Source: Massariosphaeria phaeospora (taxonomy: Eukaryota; Ascomycota; Dothideomycetes; Pleosporales). From it: DNA of 64,000 nucleotides. The notes below the pieces were generated by a model. It was given only the letters and a program-made list of their open reading frames with translations, was not told the DNA's origin and ran no database searches. The stretch is taken from the NCBI GenBank assembly GCA_011032825.1, contig JAADJZ010000023.1, positions 248,001-312,000 of the forward strand, given 5' to 3'. The translations under genes and the position numbers were made by a program. Shown here piece by piece: positions 34,481 to 46,703 of this stretch. How positions within the stretch are numbered: the stretch's first letter is position 1; each line of letters starts with the position of its first letter.

Positions 34481-35691
34481 CTATTCTGGTTTGTCGTGAG
34501 AATGGCATAATGCTGACCATGTGAAGTTTATGCCTGCCATGCTACCCGCATTGAAGGGGTTTCGGTAGTCGTGATAGTCTGTCAGGTATGCCACCTCTTC
34601 TTCAGTGATGCGTCCTTCGTGGAGGGCCATTTCGTGGTCTATCGCCCTGTTACAATCGAGCCATCCTCGGTAGCAGTCATGCACGCGCAGTAACTTGACG
34701 GCAAGATCATCCATGTCGATATCCGGTAAACTCGACGTGTCAATGCGAAGGTCTGGGTTGACCTGGAAGTTTTCAAGAGCACGACCCATGTGGAGCAACC
34801 TTTGGGCGGTCATCTTTCTGAGGTGGGCTTGTTTTGGTACAGCAGTTATGTTCTTCCGCGACATGACCAACTGATGGATCCATGCCTTGTACTTGTTAGC
34901 GAGCCGACTTCAAGATGCAGGATTTCGTTAAGTCTCACCCCTTCCCACTCTAGACGTTCGTTCTCAGTTTCTTGTTCATCTTCTATCTCCTCCACAGCCC
35001 TCTCCCTCTGAGTGAGTTCACTGTCTCGCTGAATGAGTTCGTTGTCTCTCTGAGTGGGTGAGTTGTCCCTCTGAGTGATTTCGTTGTCCCTCTGAGTGAG
35101 TTCACTGTCCCTCTGAGTAAGTTCACTCTCCCTCTGAGTGAGCTCACTCTCTTTCTGGTGATTCACAGCGAAGACGGCCAAGATAGCATTTTCACGCTTT
35201 TCCCACTCTGCAAGCTTCTTCAGCTCCATCTCTTTCGCCAGGAGACTAATCTCTCTCTGCGCCAAGTCCTTCTCTTTGTTGTAATTTGTAGCGAACACAG
35301 CTAAGATAGCATTTTCACGCTTTCGGCACTGCGCGAGCTCTTTCTTGAGGTCCGCAACTTGTTTCTTGAGCTCCTCTTGGAGATCCACTATCGTTGCTGA
35401 TTCCATGCTTTCGGTGATGGGGTCGATCGCATTGGGAGCTTGGGGTATGATGAGCCTTGAACTGCGACTCGGTAGGGAATACTTACCAGTTGACGATCCT
35501 GCCGCTGCGGTACGTGACCATAGGTTGACGCTACTGCTCGGAGACTCGAGGGTTGCCGCCGCTATCACCTTGCTCCCCGGCATAGTGGAGTCCTCGGGGC
35601 GTGGCGCCATCGTGAACGCGCTGTGCTGGGACGGCGGTGGAGGTACGTCTGCGAGCTGTCCCGAGTAGACCTCGGAAGAAGTTTTCGTCAC
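34481..35691 (-). CDS. Coiled-coil protein with nested tandem repeats
   Basis: Family not recognised. Two exons (35691-34939 and 34870-34481) are joined by a 68-nt intron with GTGAGA donor, GCTAAC branch site and ATCAG acceptor, giving 380 residues. Without this intron the two halves lie in different frames. An alternative start is the MAPRPED Met 27 codons in. After a Ser/Pro-rich head (about 1-95) the protein is a long predicted coiled coil. It contains two copies of a KRENAILAVFA(T/V)N segment, then about seven tandem heptads of the type SELTQRD. The globular C-terminal ~125 residues include KMTAQRLLHMGRALENFQ and end in HSHDKPE. Such repeats suggest a structural or scaffold role (inference). 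Confidence 0.75.
35008..35160 (-). repeat. 21-bp coding repeats, seven heptads
   Basis: About seven tandem 21-bp units on the minus strand encode (S/N)EL(T)QR(D/E), with minor variation (NEITQRD, NSPTQRD, NELIQRD). The DNA identity between units suggests recent slippage expansion within the coiled-coil gene. Confidence 0.9.
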
Positions 35692-36807
35692 GTCACGTCA
35701 CCAGTGGAACCTTTGGCCGGGTCGCGTGAAAAACCAGAGAGGCAGGCGCGGCGGGTCGCTCTTTCCCTGCGTGAAACGACGGAAAAAGGTGAACCAAGCT
35801 CGACAAACCGTAACCAGGGACCGTGTGTTACTTTCAGAGGAAGTGAAATAGACCAGTGAAAGGTGACCATCTTGAGATGATGTTGGCGAGGAACTCGGAG
35901 GAATTCCTCCCTGCTCTGAAAGTGCTTCCTCGAAAAGGGCTGTGAGATCTGCTAGACTAGCCAGCCAATATGTGGCTACGAGCTGGTAGCCCTGAGCATC
36001 TTGTCAATGTTTCCGAAGTACTCTGTGTTCTTGCAGACATGGTGCTTCTGGGTTTGCAGCGATGCGACGAGGCTATGTAGTGCCCTAGCGATGGTGACGG
36101 ATTGGTTTCGCTGCCGTTCGTGAAAGCTGGAGACACGGAACACAACGCGCCCACGAAGACATCTCGATGAGTGCTCTCAAGATGTTTCATATCCACGCCA
36201 CTTCACTCTTCATGTGCCGCCGCTTTGTCTTATGACGACAAGATGCCTCTTAATTCCGGGCCCCAGTCCCGCAGACCCTCTGTGCCAGAGTCCTCTGTAT
36301 GTTAATATATCTGACTAACTACAACCTGCTTCGCTCTATGTGCACAGGTAAAGAGGTCTGGACCCTCCATAGCGAGTTCTGCAACATGCTCTGGTGAAAG
36401 TGGGTGATTGCTAGGAGCTGAGAAGTTGATGTCGCAATGAGCTTGGGCCTCAGTATGGCCAGCTGTGCCTGAACAGAACACTCATAGAAAGAATATTGAA
36501 TACTCTGCGATATCTCTAATGCGTGCGGAAGATATTCTATTACAGTAGAAAAATATGCAGTCTGTGAAGAAAGCAGGAACGTTGCTAGCGAGAAAGCTCT
36601 GCCACATCCAACTAGCGTAGCCCGTGCCTAGTGCGCATAGCGCCGTATGTGATTCGACGACGTCAACGGCCCAAGAAGCGGGTCAGATTATTCGCCCTGC
36701 GCCTTCCAATCTTTTCATCTAGTCCTTGATGGTGGTGAGGCCTACAGTCTCGGTCAACTGATTTTTGATAGTATATATATTTCAAAATTGCTCAAAATCT
36801 CATCAAA
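35692..36807. other. Intergenic region, no supported gene
   Basis: Only short frames are present. A run of TATATATAT lies near 36771-36779, 30-40 bp before the tRNA gene. Confidence 0.4.
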
Positions 36808-36878
36808 GCATCTATAGTTTAGTGGTAGAATATTAGCCTTCCAAGCTAATGGCGCGGGTTCGATTCCCGCTGGATGCA
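36808..36878 (+). tRNA. tRNA-Gly (anticodon TCC)
   Basis: This 71-nt cloverleaf has no intron. The acceptor arms GCATCTA and TGGATGC pair, with one G-T, and A is the discriminator. The anticodon stem TTAGC/GCTAA encloses loop CTTCCAA, giving anticodon TCC at 36840-36842. The internal B box GGTTCGATTCC is at 36857-36867 and the A-box region is tagtttagtgg. No 3' CCA is encoded, as expected in eukaryotes. Confidence 0.97.
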
Positions 36879-36895
36879 ATGCGCATCAGTTCTTC

Positions 36896-36902
36896 TTTTT
36901 TT
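36896..36902 (+). terminator. RNA polymerase III terminator of tRNA-Gly
   Basis: A run of seven T starts 18 nt after the mature tRNA end, the usual polymerase III stop signal. Confidence 0.85.
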
Positions 36903-38122
36903 GCATCGCTATCGTACTCTGACAGCGTAGTAGCTTTGTTCGGTCCCTTTTTTGCTATCTGCTATGTAAGTTTATTTTTTGCACATGCGTAGTACGTGCT
37001 ACCATGTGAGGGGGTCAGAGGGACCGCTAGCTAAGCACACATATCTACAAGTCTATCTGCACATACACGCCTTTAGGATATAGAGCGAGCACTAGCTTAA
37101 CTTCAGTTTGATATTGCAGTTTGATATTGATATGTATGCAGTCCTCCCAAGTCTCACCCAGAACTCTGATTCCTCCGTACTGAATTCTTCACGTTCCGTC
37201 GAGGTTGTCTTGGAGTCTCTGACCTCAGAACTCAAACGATCGCGTACACTGTCTACCTTAGTCTGTCGCTAATGTGCCGAATTGGAGCTGGAACGCATGG
37301 CACAGTGGGCCAAAGGTGAAGGAAACATCTCGACCCCGCAAGCCACACGCCCCCAAAACAACTCTATCTATCTGTCCTGCTACCATTCGCAGGATAGATA
37401 GCGACCCCGCATGAGTAGAAAACCGTGTCCAGAACGCCCAACCCTCGTGCTCCCGCAACACCATCCGGTTTCAAACGCGGTCACAACCACGGCTCCATCC
37501 CGCACGCCGTTGTCAACGCTTCACTTGGTGTGTTGGAATGACGGTGTTGGGACGCGCAGCTGGGTGACACGAGGCCTGTGGTTCCAGGCAGCAACATGGC
37601 CTGCGCCGCCCCGATTGGCCCTCCGCGCGCCCAAGTACCGCACGCCGGGAGTCCGTCGCGGTCTAGTCTCTCGCGTGGATGTGCTGTCGTTGCAGGCCCT
37701 GGGCCCGCCACCTGCACCTCCCGAGCGTCACCTGCAGCCTGAGTCGGTGAACTCTTCGTGGAAGCTGCTCGGCCGCCGGTGGGGTGCGCGCTCGAGAGAG
37801 GCAGCGCGCGGTGCAATTGGGTGGCAGCGCGCGGGGCTCACCGACAACCCTATCGGAAGCGATATGCGCCAAGTTGGGGGACTGGGACTGGATTGTTGTT
37901 GTGTCCTCTGTTATTATCGAGGTCATGTTTGATATAAGAATGCGGAGGAGGCGCGTTGCCATGAGCCGCAAATCTGTCCCTTACTCACCATCCTCCAGTA
38001 CCATCTTGCTGCTATTTGAAGGCTTCACTGCCCCCTCCTCAACTGCTTCGTACACCTAAAGCTTGGTACTCGGCAGATTCCACCCCACCTCAGTCATCGT
38101 GCCCAGCTTGACAGCCAGGCAA
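36903..38122. other. Intergenic region, no supported gene
   Basis: A 173-codon plus-strand frame (37411-37932) has Arg/Pro-rich, coding-unlike composition and no support. Sequence near 38000-38100 is probably the promoter of the next gene. Confidence 0.4.
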
Positions 38123-38662
38123 ATGTCGTCCCACCACGAACCACGCTTCCAGCCCCCGCCGCCCATCCGAACCTCGACAATGGGGTCGCAGTCATCAGGA
38201 AACATGTCGCCAGCCTCAGATACGCTTTCGCCCACCTCCACGTTTACCCGCGGAGGCGGTTCCGCTACCTCCCCGACTGAGGAGTCATTCTTCGGCGCCA
38301 TCACGTCGCGGATGCTGCGTGGCCGATCTCGGAGTCGCTCCCGTGCGACCGTGTCTCGGAAGCGGTCCAAGTCTCCTATGGTGATGCCGCCTGAGCAATT
38401 CGCCCCGACGTCGAGTGCGCAGCCAATGAGCCCCATGAGCCCCACGAGCCCGCAACAACCACGACATGCCTCTTCAGCCAGCCAGAGCTCCATGTCGTCG
38501 ATAGCTACCAAGCCCACGAGGCCCAGTCTCCAAGGCGCCCAACGGCGGAGCACCAATAGCAGCGACATGTGGCGTGGACGCCACTCCAACTCCTGGCTGT
38601 TTAACGATTTCTCAGTCACGGATACTGCGAAAGACATCCTGAATCTCGGACGGAAGTCGTGA
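38123..38662 (+). CDS. Ser/Pro-rich conserved fungal protein
   Basis: A single exon of 179 residues starts MSSHHEPRFQPPPPIR. The middle is low-complexity Ser/Pro/Met/Gln-rich with an SR-like basic patch (RGRSRSRSRATVSRKRSKSP, about residues 65-86). The C-terminus has a compact motif, WLFNDFSVTDTAKDILNLGR, that I believe recurs in ascomycete proteins of unknown function. An in-frame Met lies 20 codons upstream; the 38123 start was preferred for its leader. The stop overlaps a GTGAGT donor (AAG TC|GTGAGT), so a further 3' exon is possible. Confidence 0.7.
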   Translation: MSSHHEPRFQPPPPIRTSTMGSQSSGNMSPASDTLSPTSTFTRGGGSATSPTEESFFGAITSRMLRGRSRSRSRATVSRKRSKSPMVMPPEQFAPTSSAQPMSPMSPTSPQQPRHASSASQSSMSSIATKPTRPSLQGAQRRSTNSSDMWRGRHSNSWLFNDFSVTDTAKDILNLGRKS

Positions 38663-39638
38663 GTGCGCGCTGATGCAGAGCGGTCGGCGACTTTGCTCTG
38701 CGGTTGGTGGGCTAGGTTGCTGCAGGAAAGCATCACACTTCTTGACGGAATGTCCGGTGGCCCGGCAACATATCATATGCTTATGAATGACGATATTAAT
38801 GGGGGACTGGTTCCATTGCAAGTTCGGACGCGCGCCCGCTGTGATGCAGGGCTTGGCTATTTCTTCCTTTGCAATCCCGGTGTGCTTGATGCGCAGCTTG
38901 ATCTGTCGTTTCCTATGCTATGTATATCAGCTTATCGTTGCAAACCATAATTGATCTTTGAACATTTGAGCTAGAACTGTCCTGGGCGTGACCAGACGTA
39001 AATAATTATCTGGATGCCGACTCGATAGCGCTATGCGCCCGACAGATCTGAGAGGATCGATGGGCTCCGCCGATAGCAGTCGAGTATATACGATCGTATA
39101 ATGTAGTAGGTAAAAGGAAGTTGAAGGGTGGAGGTTGTGGGTTCTCCACTTCGTCTTGCACTGCCCCCTTACCTAATCCAGTCCATAATCTGTGACATTC
39201 TCAATGTACCTCACCGCTCCAGAGCACCTTCATGTTCTCTTGTGCTCAGTGCTCTGCATCGCTCAAACCTTCTCGCAATGATACAGACCGCCAGTTCGAA
39301 CTCGCCAGGAGGCCCTCTCGAAGGCGCTCCTCCGCGAGTTCTACTCTCAGAATGACATAGCTCCACGCCCTACTCCGAACACTGAGCGGCACCAGCATCG
39401 AGCCTGTGCGGCACCAACGCTGATTAGGGTCGGACACCGAGCATGCCCCGCACATAGCACACGTACTCATACGGACATGTTCGTCGCCGCATCACAGTCG
39501 ATTGTCCTCCAGACGCGACTCAGGTGCGAAGTGGGGGACTCGGTTTAAGAAGGACCCGCTTGCCAATCCTCGAGGACTCCCTAGCACCCCTCTACTGCTC
39601 CCCACTCCCACGAACAGGGCTCCCACCACCACTCCACA
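38663..39638. other. Intergenic region, promoter of oxidoreductase gene
   Basis: No convincing frame is seen. Sequence at about 39560-39638 is C/A-rich and is probably the 5' UTR of the next gene. Confidence 0.4.
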
Positions 39639-41213
39639 ATGAGACACGGACGCTCTACCCTGCCGACGCCTACGTCAACCCACTCGTTCTGGCATAGCGA
39701 GCCGAATGAGTTTCTGCTCGGTCACCGTACAACGGAGGAGCTGCCTGCGGAGGCGGACATAGTCATTGTAGGAAGTGGCATCACTGGATCTTCTGCAGCG
39801 AAATACTTGGCTGAAGATGAGAGGGCAGAGGGCAAGAGCATCGTCCTGTTGGAAGCTCGAGAGGCGTGTTGGGGCGCTACGGGCAGGGTAAGCCGCTCTC
39901 ACTTTCGCGTATAGTGCAGGACGCTTGTATACAACCGGGAACACCATGTTGGAGTCATGGGACTTTGAGAGGCTGTGTTCAAGCAGACTGTTGCCCTGCA
40001 TTCGTATGAAGATCTAGCAGAGCTAACGAATAAATGACAGAACGGCGGTCACTGCCAGCCTCTCCTCTTCGACCGCGGAGCCGAAGTAGCAGCCTTCGAG
40101 TTGAAGAACGTCGACACCGTCAAAGCCTACATCGACACCCACAACGTCCCCTGCGAATGGCGCACCGTCTCGGGCTGCCGCACTTTCTGGACCGAAGAGG
40201 TGATAGCGGAGGCCGAACGTGAGATCCAGCATCTCCAAAAGACGGCGCCAGAAATAGCAGACAAAGTGTCAATCATCAGGGACAAAGACGAGCTGAAGAG
40301 GCACCGGGTCAACCCAGACTGCCTGGGAGCCACCCTGACCCGTGGGGCGGGGAGCTTGTGGCCGTACAAGCTGGTCACGTTTATACTCGAGAAGCTCGTC
40401 AGGGACGGCAGAATCAATCTCCAAACCACCACGCCCGTCACAGAGATCACATCGTCAGACGCTACGCACACGCTGCACACCCCGCGAGGCGCCATCACCG
40501 CAAAGACCGTCATCCTCGCCACCAACGGCTACACATCCGCGCTCGTCCCCACCTTCGCCGACCTCATCGTCCCCGTCCGCGGCGAGATGTCCGCCCTACT
40601 CCCACCCACGAACTCTGCACTCCTCCCCGACTCCTACGGCATGGTCGCCGCGCTCGGCCAGCCCGCAAACAACGACGACTACCTCATCCAGCGGCCCTTC
40701 GCCGCGGTGCCGAACCCCGCCGGCCACCTCATGTTCGGCGGCGGGCGCGGCGCCGGCACGCTCCCCACCATCGGCGTCTCCGACGACAGCATCGTCGACG
40801 TCGACTCGGCCGCGTATCTGCGGCGCGCGCTGCTGCGCGTGCTCGAGCTCGGCGGCGAGACGGCGGGCGTGCGCGAGCTGGCCGCCACGGCCGAGTGGAC
40901 GGGCATCATGGGGTACTCGCGCGACGACCATCCGTGGGTGGGCCAGGTGCCGGAGCGCGAGGGGCTGTGGCTTGCGGGCGGATACACAGGGCATGGCATG
41001 CCGAACGGCACGCTGTGTGGCAAGGCCGTGGTGGAGATGGTGCTGGGTGGGCTGGCGGGCGAGCATGGCGCCGCGGTGCAGCAGCGCTTGGTGCAGAGCG
41101 GGGATCTCCCGAGGAGTTATGTGGTTAGCAAGGAGAGGATTGAGAGGGCGAGGGGGTGGCCGACGGTCGAGGTGCAGGATAAAGGGGGCGTGCGTGTGAA
41201 CGGTGTGGTGTAG
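39639..41213 (+). CDS. DAO-type FAD-dependent oxidoreductase
   Basis: The protein is 473 residues in two exons (39639-39887 and 40041-41213). The 153-nt intron has donor GTAAGC and acceptor GACAG. The N-terminal FAD Rossmann motif is DIVIVGSGITGSSAAKYLAE (about residues 40-60), followed by VLLEAREACWGATGRNGGHC across the splice. That is the signature of the D-amino-acid-oxidase/glycine-oxidase superfamily. The C-terminal FAD-closing motif is LAGGYTGHGMPNGTLCGKAV. The middle has WTGIMGYSRDDHPWVGQVP. The substrate is probably an amine or amino acid but is not resolved. No signal peptide or peroxisomal tail is seen (ends NGVV). Confidence 0.92.
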
Positions 41214-41900
41214 GTAGAAGGTGTGTTGTACTGGGTCTTCAAAGCGGTGTATAGGGCTGAGAAGCACACACACTGGCACAGATTGAACATGCGGTATCAA
41301 GCAACCGTTTGCGATGAACAAGACTGACTCGCCAGGTAGTACCCCCTGTTTGTGCAGATATATGATCCCCTTTTCGCAAACGCAGCTTTCCCTCTTCCCT
41401 CGAGCACATAGAACCACCACACCACACCACATCACCCGCCCTCCTTCCTTCTTTCCTTGTCCATGTCCGCTCTCTCTGGCTGCAGAACATCTATTGTCCA
41501 GCACAGTCCAGTCAGTGCAAGAAAGTATGCGAACATCCCGTGCTCATGTAGAATTTTGTGTTCGAACCCTACCTGCCTACCCACTCATCTGTATACAGCC
41601 CTAATTCGACAATACCAGGTAGGTATATAGTAGTAGTATATATATAGATACAATAGTGGCGTTGCAAAGATTAAAAAGGTATATTGTCTGCTGATTTCTC
41701 GGAAATTTGTGTACTGCTGAGAGGATCGCGTAGGGTGTGGATGCTACAGGAGTAGTTTGCATTGCAAAGCAGCAGGGCGCCGTGTAGGTAAATATGGATG
41801 TAGCTACTGAGACGCCTCTTGCAGATATAATCTTCGTTTTCAAACCCTCCCTCGTACCTCACTCCGCAATACTGCACAGTACAAGCCCCGCTGCGCCTAA
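41214..41900. other. Intergenic, convergent 3' ends
   Basis: This 687-bp gap between two stops includes short TA-rich sequence (tatatatataga near 41636-41649). No gene is seen. Confidence 0.4.
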
Positions 41901-42822
41901 CTAACCCCCATCCTCATCCCCATCCTCATCCTCTCTCTTCCCCAAATACACCACCAGCCCCTGCAACGCCGTCGCATGCCCCCCAAACGCCCTTACATCC
42001 CACCGCATCCTCTCTCTCAAAAATCCTTTCCCCAGCTCCGCGCAGCGGTCAAGCAAAGTGCTGTCTCGCTCCGCGGCTGCCGCGTACGCGCTGTAGTCGT
42101 CGAGGATCTCGTTGCCGACGTACAGCGCGGGATTCCGGTCTTGCAGGAACTCGGGTAGCAGGATGCTCCACTCGAGGAACGGCGCGAAGAGGAATGAGGA
42201 GGGCGTGATGTGCGTGGCGATGGTGGTGGAGAGGACGGTGATGTGCAGCGCGGAGAGGAAGGCGGTGTCGAGGGGGGTGAAGAGCGGGTCTTGGGCGTAG
42301 AGGGGGAGTGAGGGGGTGGAGGTAGAGGGGGCTGGTGGAGTGACTGGAGAGTGCGCGGGTCAGTCAGTTAGTCAGTCAGTCAGTCGCTGGCTGTATTGCG
42401 AAATGCAGAGATGAAAAGAACAGGAAGCGCACACACGCACCTAACCCAACAACCGCCATAAACAGCACAAGCTGCCACATCGAGCGATGCCGATGCTCCC
42501 AATCAAGACTGAAGCTGCCCACGCCAACGCAAACCGCCTCCTGCACACCATCCCCCATCCGCGTCTTCAGCACACCCTCCAGATGCTTCGCGCACTGCGA
42601 GTCCCGCCACCGCGCCTCGTGCTCGCGGAAGCTATCCAGCAGCTTCGAGACCGTTAGCCCCTCCACCGTGTCCCTCGGCCTCGCAGCGTCTTTCAGCTCC
42701 GCGTGGTTTTTCGAGCGCGAGCTCGAGCCTGGACCTCGAGACCCCTTGGAGTGCGCGATGACTGTCCAGCCGTCGGCATCGCGCACTTGGGTCCTCTTTA
42801 CGCGCCCCTCTTGCCCGCCCAT
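41901..42822 (-). CDS. SRR1-like domain protein
   Basis: SRR1-family proteins are conserved eukaryotic proteins linked to circadian and heme-related regulation; the biochemical role is unsettled. Exon 1 (42822-42441) starts MGGQEGRVKRTQVRDADGWT and contains the SRR1 signature VCVGVGSFSLDWEHRHRSMW. A 97-nt intron holding a short GACT repeat (42440-42344) follows. Exon 2 continues LPLYAQDPLFTPLDTAFLS and FAPFLEWSILLPEFL. It ends in an acidic Glu/Asp/Gly tail. The protein is 274 residues. The ATG at 42822 was chosen because it precedes the conserved start; an upstream open stretch in the same frame lacks conserved character. Confidence 0.88.
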
Positions 42823-44024
42823 GGTCGGTCGGATGCGATCAGCGCTGAGCGTGAGGCAATGGCGAGTGTGAATCGAGATGCAGCAGCGGCAGCGGTGCGG
42901 CGTGCATGGTGGTCCCCGTCCGTTGTTGGGTTCCGAGTGTGGGATTGGGATGTTGCAGTTCAGGACGGCCTGGACGGGCGGCCGGCGTGCGTAGGCGCTT
43001 AAGTGTGAAGGTCTGCTCTGCACGGAAAGAGTGCGGGCGCGTAGCGGCGAGTTGAGTTGTGCGCGGTACGTTTGCGCTAGTACGTGTTAGGGCAAGCGCC
43101 ATTTTTCTTTCGGAACCACATATCGGAACTGCGGAAGTACTATCAACACTCTAAATTCGCCCCTCTCTTCAGACAGAGGAACCTTTGCGCGAGCAGCTCA
43201 TAGTAGAACGTTGTTTGATTTCAGCGTAAGCGTTTTCTCTCTCTCCATAGACTGATCTTGATGAACCAAGCCCAACTACGCTGGTCTCCCTACGCAATAC
43301 CCAGAAGCTTCCCAATAACACAGCCCGTACGAACAGCACCCTCTATATACCCAATCCAGTTCAGTTCAGTTCATACCCGTTTCCATCCTACCCGTCCACT
43401 CCCTCCACCCCCTCCACCCCCAACGCACCCACAAACCCACACATCGCAGCACAGACTACCCAACTCCTCTAGTAATCGAAAACGAGCAAACAAGACGTAC
43501 TTGCTGCGTCAACTCTTTCACAGCGTAATCATCACTATTTCCTCTGTTCCAGTTCGAACTTTTGCCTTTAACTTTGACTTTGATTTTGACTTTGATTTTT
43601 TGTATTAGAGAGTATAATGGATATGAGAGGGACACAGAGAGAAGTAGGTCGATGCTCAATCCCACGCGGTCTCCCGACACCGCGCTATATACATACAAAC
43701 AGTGGCGCTGTGCGGCCAGAGTCCAACCAATCTGTTTAGGTACCTGGCTTCGTTATTTTTCGTCCGGAAATTATCGCAACCATTATAAGATCCTCCACCA
43801 TCTGTCCATGCATGCCCCACGAATTGGAATACTCGCTCCGTCCTGTCCTCACACCCGACAATACAAGAGGTATATGACAAACAACAAGAAACGCTGTATA
43901 GGAGAGACAACGACCTCCGCCCCTGGATATCTGATTCGCCGAAACGCCGTGCCCGGAAAATCAAGTCGCTATATTTGCGTCCAGAACCAGATGTTAGAAA
44001 GAAACAGAAAAGAACAGGCCTACG
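42823..44024. other. Intergenic region, no supported gene
   Basis: A run of alternating tttgac/tttgat hexamers lies at about 43568-43598. A C-rich stretch is near 43395-43430. No convincing coding frame is seen. Confidence 0.4.
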
Positions 44025-44893
44025 CTACAGCCACGTCAGCCAAGAGGCCGCGACTAGCATCAGTGGCACGGCGAGCGAGACGTAGCTGTTCCGCAGCACT
44101 AATGGCGCGACTGCCGCGCTCGTCGTCGCGTACACGAGCTGGAAGCCGATGGTCTGCCCGGGGTCCGTCGAGTTGAAGCAATTGGTCTTGTTGACGTTGG
44201 GCACGTCTTCCGGTTCTGCGAAGGTGATGTCGGCGCACTGGAAGAAAACGGTTAGCTGTTGCATGGACGAAGGCAATTCTAGAGCTCAGCGTACGTTGTA
44301 GAGGGCCGCGCCGTGCTGCGCCAACTCGATGATTTGGATGGTCGCGTTGTCGCCTACGGCCGGGGTGTAGTTCGCCGGCAGCGGCACCTGCGGCAGACAG
44401 AAGGTGCCGTTGTACTCGACGTTGGCGGGGCCGGCGATCTGGAAGACGGGCAGCATCGAGTGCGAGTAGTTGAGCGGCTCGTTGCCGTAGCCCATGTTGA
44501 TGTAGAACTGGGCGAAGGCGTGGCCGGGGAACCATCCCGGCTGGATGGAGAGGGCGCCGCCTTTTATCGGCCACTTTGTGCGGTTCTGGGATGTGGGCAG
44601 CCCGCCGCCTGAGGTGCTGTTAGATAGATGCAGGGCTACGGCGAAAGGCAGTGGTTGGGGAGGGACGTACAGGGATACATCCACTGCATGCCATATGGAA
44701 AGCCGACCGTGCCGTTGTCCCATGTCATGCCCAGCGAGCCCGGCTTGATGCTCGAGTCGTCTTTCGACACGGTGCCGTTGGTGAGGATGTTGTTGCCGCG
44801 CCAGCCCGGATACACGATGACGGTGTGCGCATTCACGGCGACGAGTGACGACCAGCTGGCGACGAGCCACACGAGCTCTGTGAAACGAAACAT
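44025..44893 (-). CDS. BIM1/X325 LPMO-like copper-binding GPI protein
   Basis: Members of this family look like lytic polysaccharide monooxygenases but bind copper for acquisition rather than cleaving sugar (known for Bim1 of Cryptococcus). There are three exons (44893-44671, 44608-44295, 44237-44025) and 249 residues. The signal peptide ends VAVNA, so mature His1 starts HTVIVYPGWRGNN, the copper-brace histidine. Conserved blocks follow: FPYGMQWMYPCGGLPTSQNR (spliced through the Cys codon), GWFPGHAFAQFYINMG, CLPQVPLPANYTPAVGDNAT and CADITFAEPEDVPN. A hydrophobic tail (YVSLAVPLMLVAASWLTWL) indicates GPI anchoring. No copper-uptake gene is adjacent. Confidence 0.92.
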
Positions 44894-46703
44894 TGCTGCG
44901 AAAGCGGGCCGATGGGTCCGATCCGGGTTGGGTTGGGTTGAGTTGAGTGGAGAAGAACCAGACGTAACTAGCCTCCCAGCCCTCGATGCAGATGCGATGC
45001 GATGCGCGAGACAGCTAAGTCGTCGCAGGAGTTCGGTACGGTACGGTGCGGTGCGGTGCGGAGGCCTTGGAACTGTGGTCGTGGACGCAGGTAGCTCAGC
45101 TCTCACGACGGTGGCGGGGGGGCCCGCTCGCACTTATGGGACGGTCGTGTACAACCGCATGCAGCACCGCAAAGGGTCTCGGCCAGCCGTCAGCACGAGG
45201 CACGCAGCGAATCAGCGGGCGGCAAGCATATATTGCGGCGCGCTGGGATGGCCTCGTCGCCGGCAGCCAACGGGGAGCGCGATGCGATGCGAGCAAGCAA
45301 CCACGGGCGGGACGGCGCAAGCACCAGGCGGCATTGAGAGCCCGTCACCTTGGCGTCGCCCAATCGGCAGCGCGGGAACGGCGAGCCCATCCATCTACGC
45401 GCCCGACCTAACCTGCCGCACTCACCACTCCCCACTGCCCTCGCCTTGCACACCTCTCCTCCGCGCGCGCTGCTGGCTGCTCTGCCGCTCGACGCAGTGT
45501 GCAGCCCCGCTGGATTAGCCGCGGACGGACGTCTGCGATGCGCGATGCGCGATGCGCGATGCGCGATGCGCGATGGCAGCGTGATATCGGTCGGGGGAGA
45601 CAGCAGTCGCCTTGCCTTGCCTGTGCCGCAGACGGGCATCCGAACGCCTCACGGAGAGAATCCTCATCCTCCATCGCCCTCGCCCCCAGCCCTGAAGGCG
45701 GAAGGAACTCAACTCGATGCAGGCCGCTGCCGTACTCGAGGCTGCCCAGCAACGACGTCAACGTTCAGCATCGACACAGTCAGCCCCCGCCTGCAGCATA
45801 CTTACGCATGTGGATATGTACGTACATATAAGCTCCGAGCGAGCATACCTACGCGAACCCTCCGCCGCGAAAAATAGTAATCTATGCCTTCAGCCAGCAA
45901 AGCAATATAAAATGCAATGCATGAACACACTGCTGCAGGCTGGGCTCGCATGCCGGTCCGGTTTCTGGGGGGAAGCCGCCGCCGCCTGCAAAGCCCCGGC
46001 CCCCTTATTGGCACAGAATGGCTTTCGCGCCCCTGATTGCTTGACATCCTCCTCCTTCCGCATGTGCTGAGAAACGGCGCAGGTTCTCGACGGGGCGGGG
46101 GCGGTCGGACCACACCACACCACACACCACCGCTCGCTCACAACCCAATCCCCGCCACATACACAGACACACCGGTGACATGTACGTGACAGCCCGCTCG
46201 ATTCGCTGCGAGTAATGCGTAGGTAGGTAGTACTGCGCAATTGGCTTCAGCCCCGAATGTTGACAGTGGACACGACACAATTCTGCTCAAGAATGCTCGT
46301 TTACTGTAGAAAACAAACAAGTCTCATGCAGCATCGTGATAGGATAGTGACAAAGATTCGCGAAATGGGCATCTATTCGCTTCCATTGCCCGCACTCAGG
46401 CGTAAAGTACTTATAGTTACTATCCAAACATTTGTTTTCGTCGCTGCCAGCCCGCGGAACAGAACGGTGTGTACTTAAAAGTCTGTAGGGGTAGAGAGCC
46501 GGGTACCTGCTCACACCCCGGACACATTCAAACAGTCAATCCCAACCCATACCAACCCAACCCTCGCCGCATGCAAAGACCCCGGGACAACAACAGAGCC
46601 ACGACCTTCGACCGTTGCCGCCGGTTCGTGTGACAACGCTCCACAGTGTACGTACGCGCGCCAGAAACCTAACTTGTCTACAAGACACCATGCCGTGCCA
46701 GCT
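44894..46703. other. Intergenic region with low-complexity repeats
   Basis: This 1.8-kb region lies between the BIM1-like start and the NUP82 stop. It contains gatgc/gatgcg runs at about 44988-45006 and 45277-45292, and ggtac/ggtgc pentamers at about 45033-45060. Another gatgcgc array is described separately. The longer frames (for example 44628-45518) are made of these repeats and look non-coding. Confidence 0.5.
45535..45575. repeat. gatgcgc heptanucleotide array
   Basis: About five to six tandem copies of a 7-bp unit (gatgcgc) lie within the BIM1-like upstream region. Confidence 0.9.

Noticed and set aside
34870..34940. A frameshift splitting the coiled-coil gene
   Set aside because: A 68-nt intron with donor, branch site and acceptor restores the frame exactly, so no mutation is needed.
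40342..41199. Arg/Ser-rich long frames overlapping the FAD oxidoreductase
   Set aside because: Shadow frames of a high-GC exon; the oxidoreductase frame carries all family motifs.
44628..45518. 296-codon frame in the BIM1-like upstream region
   Set aside because: It is made of low-complexity GC repeats and overlaps BIM1-like exons on the other strand.
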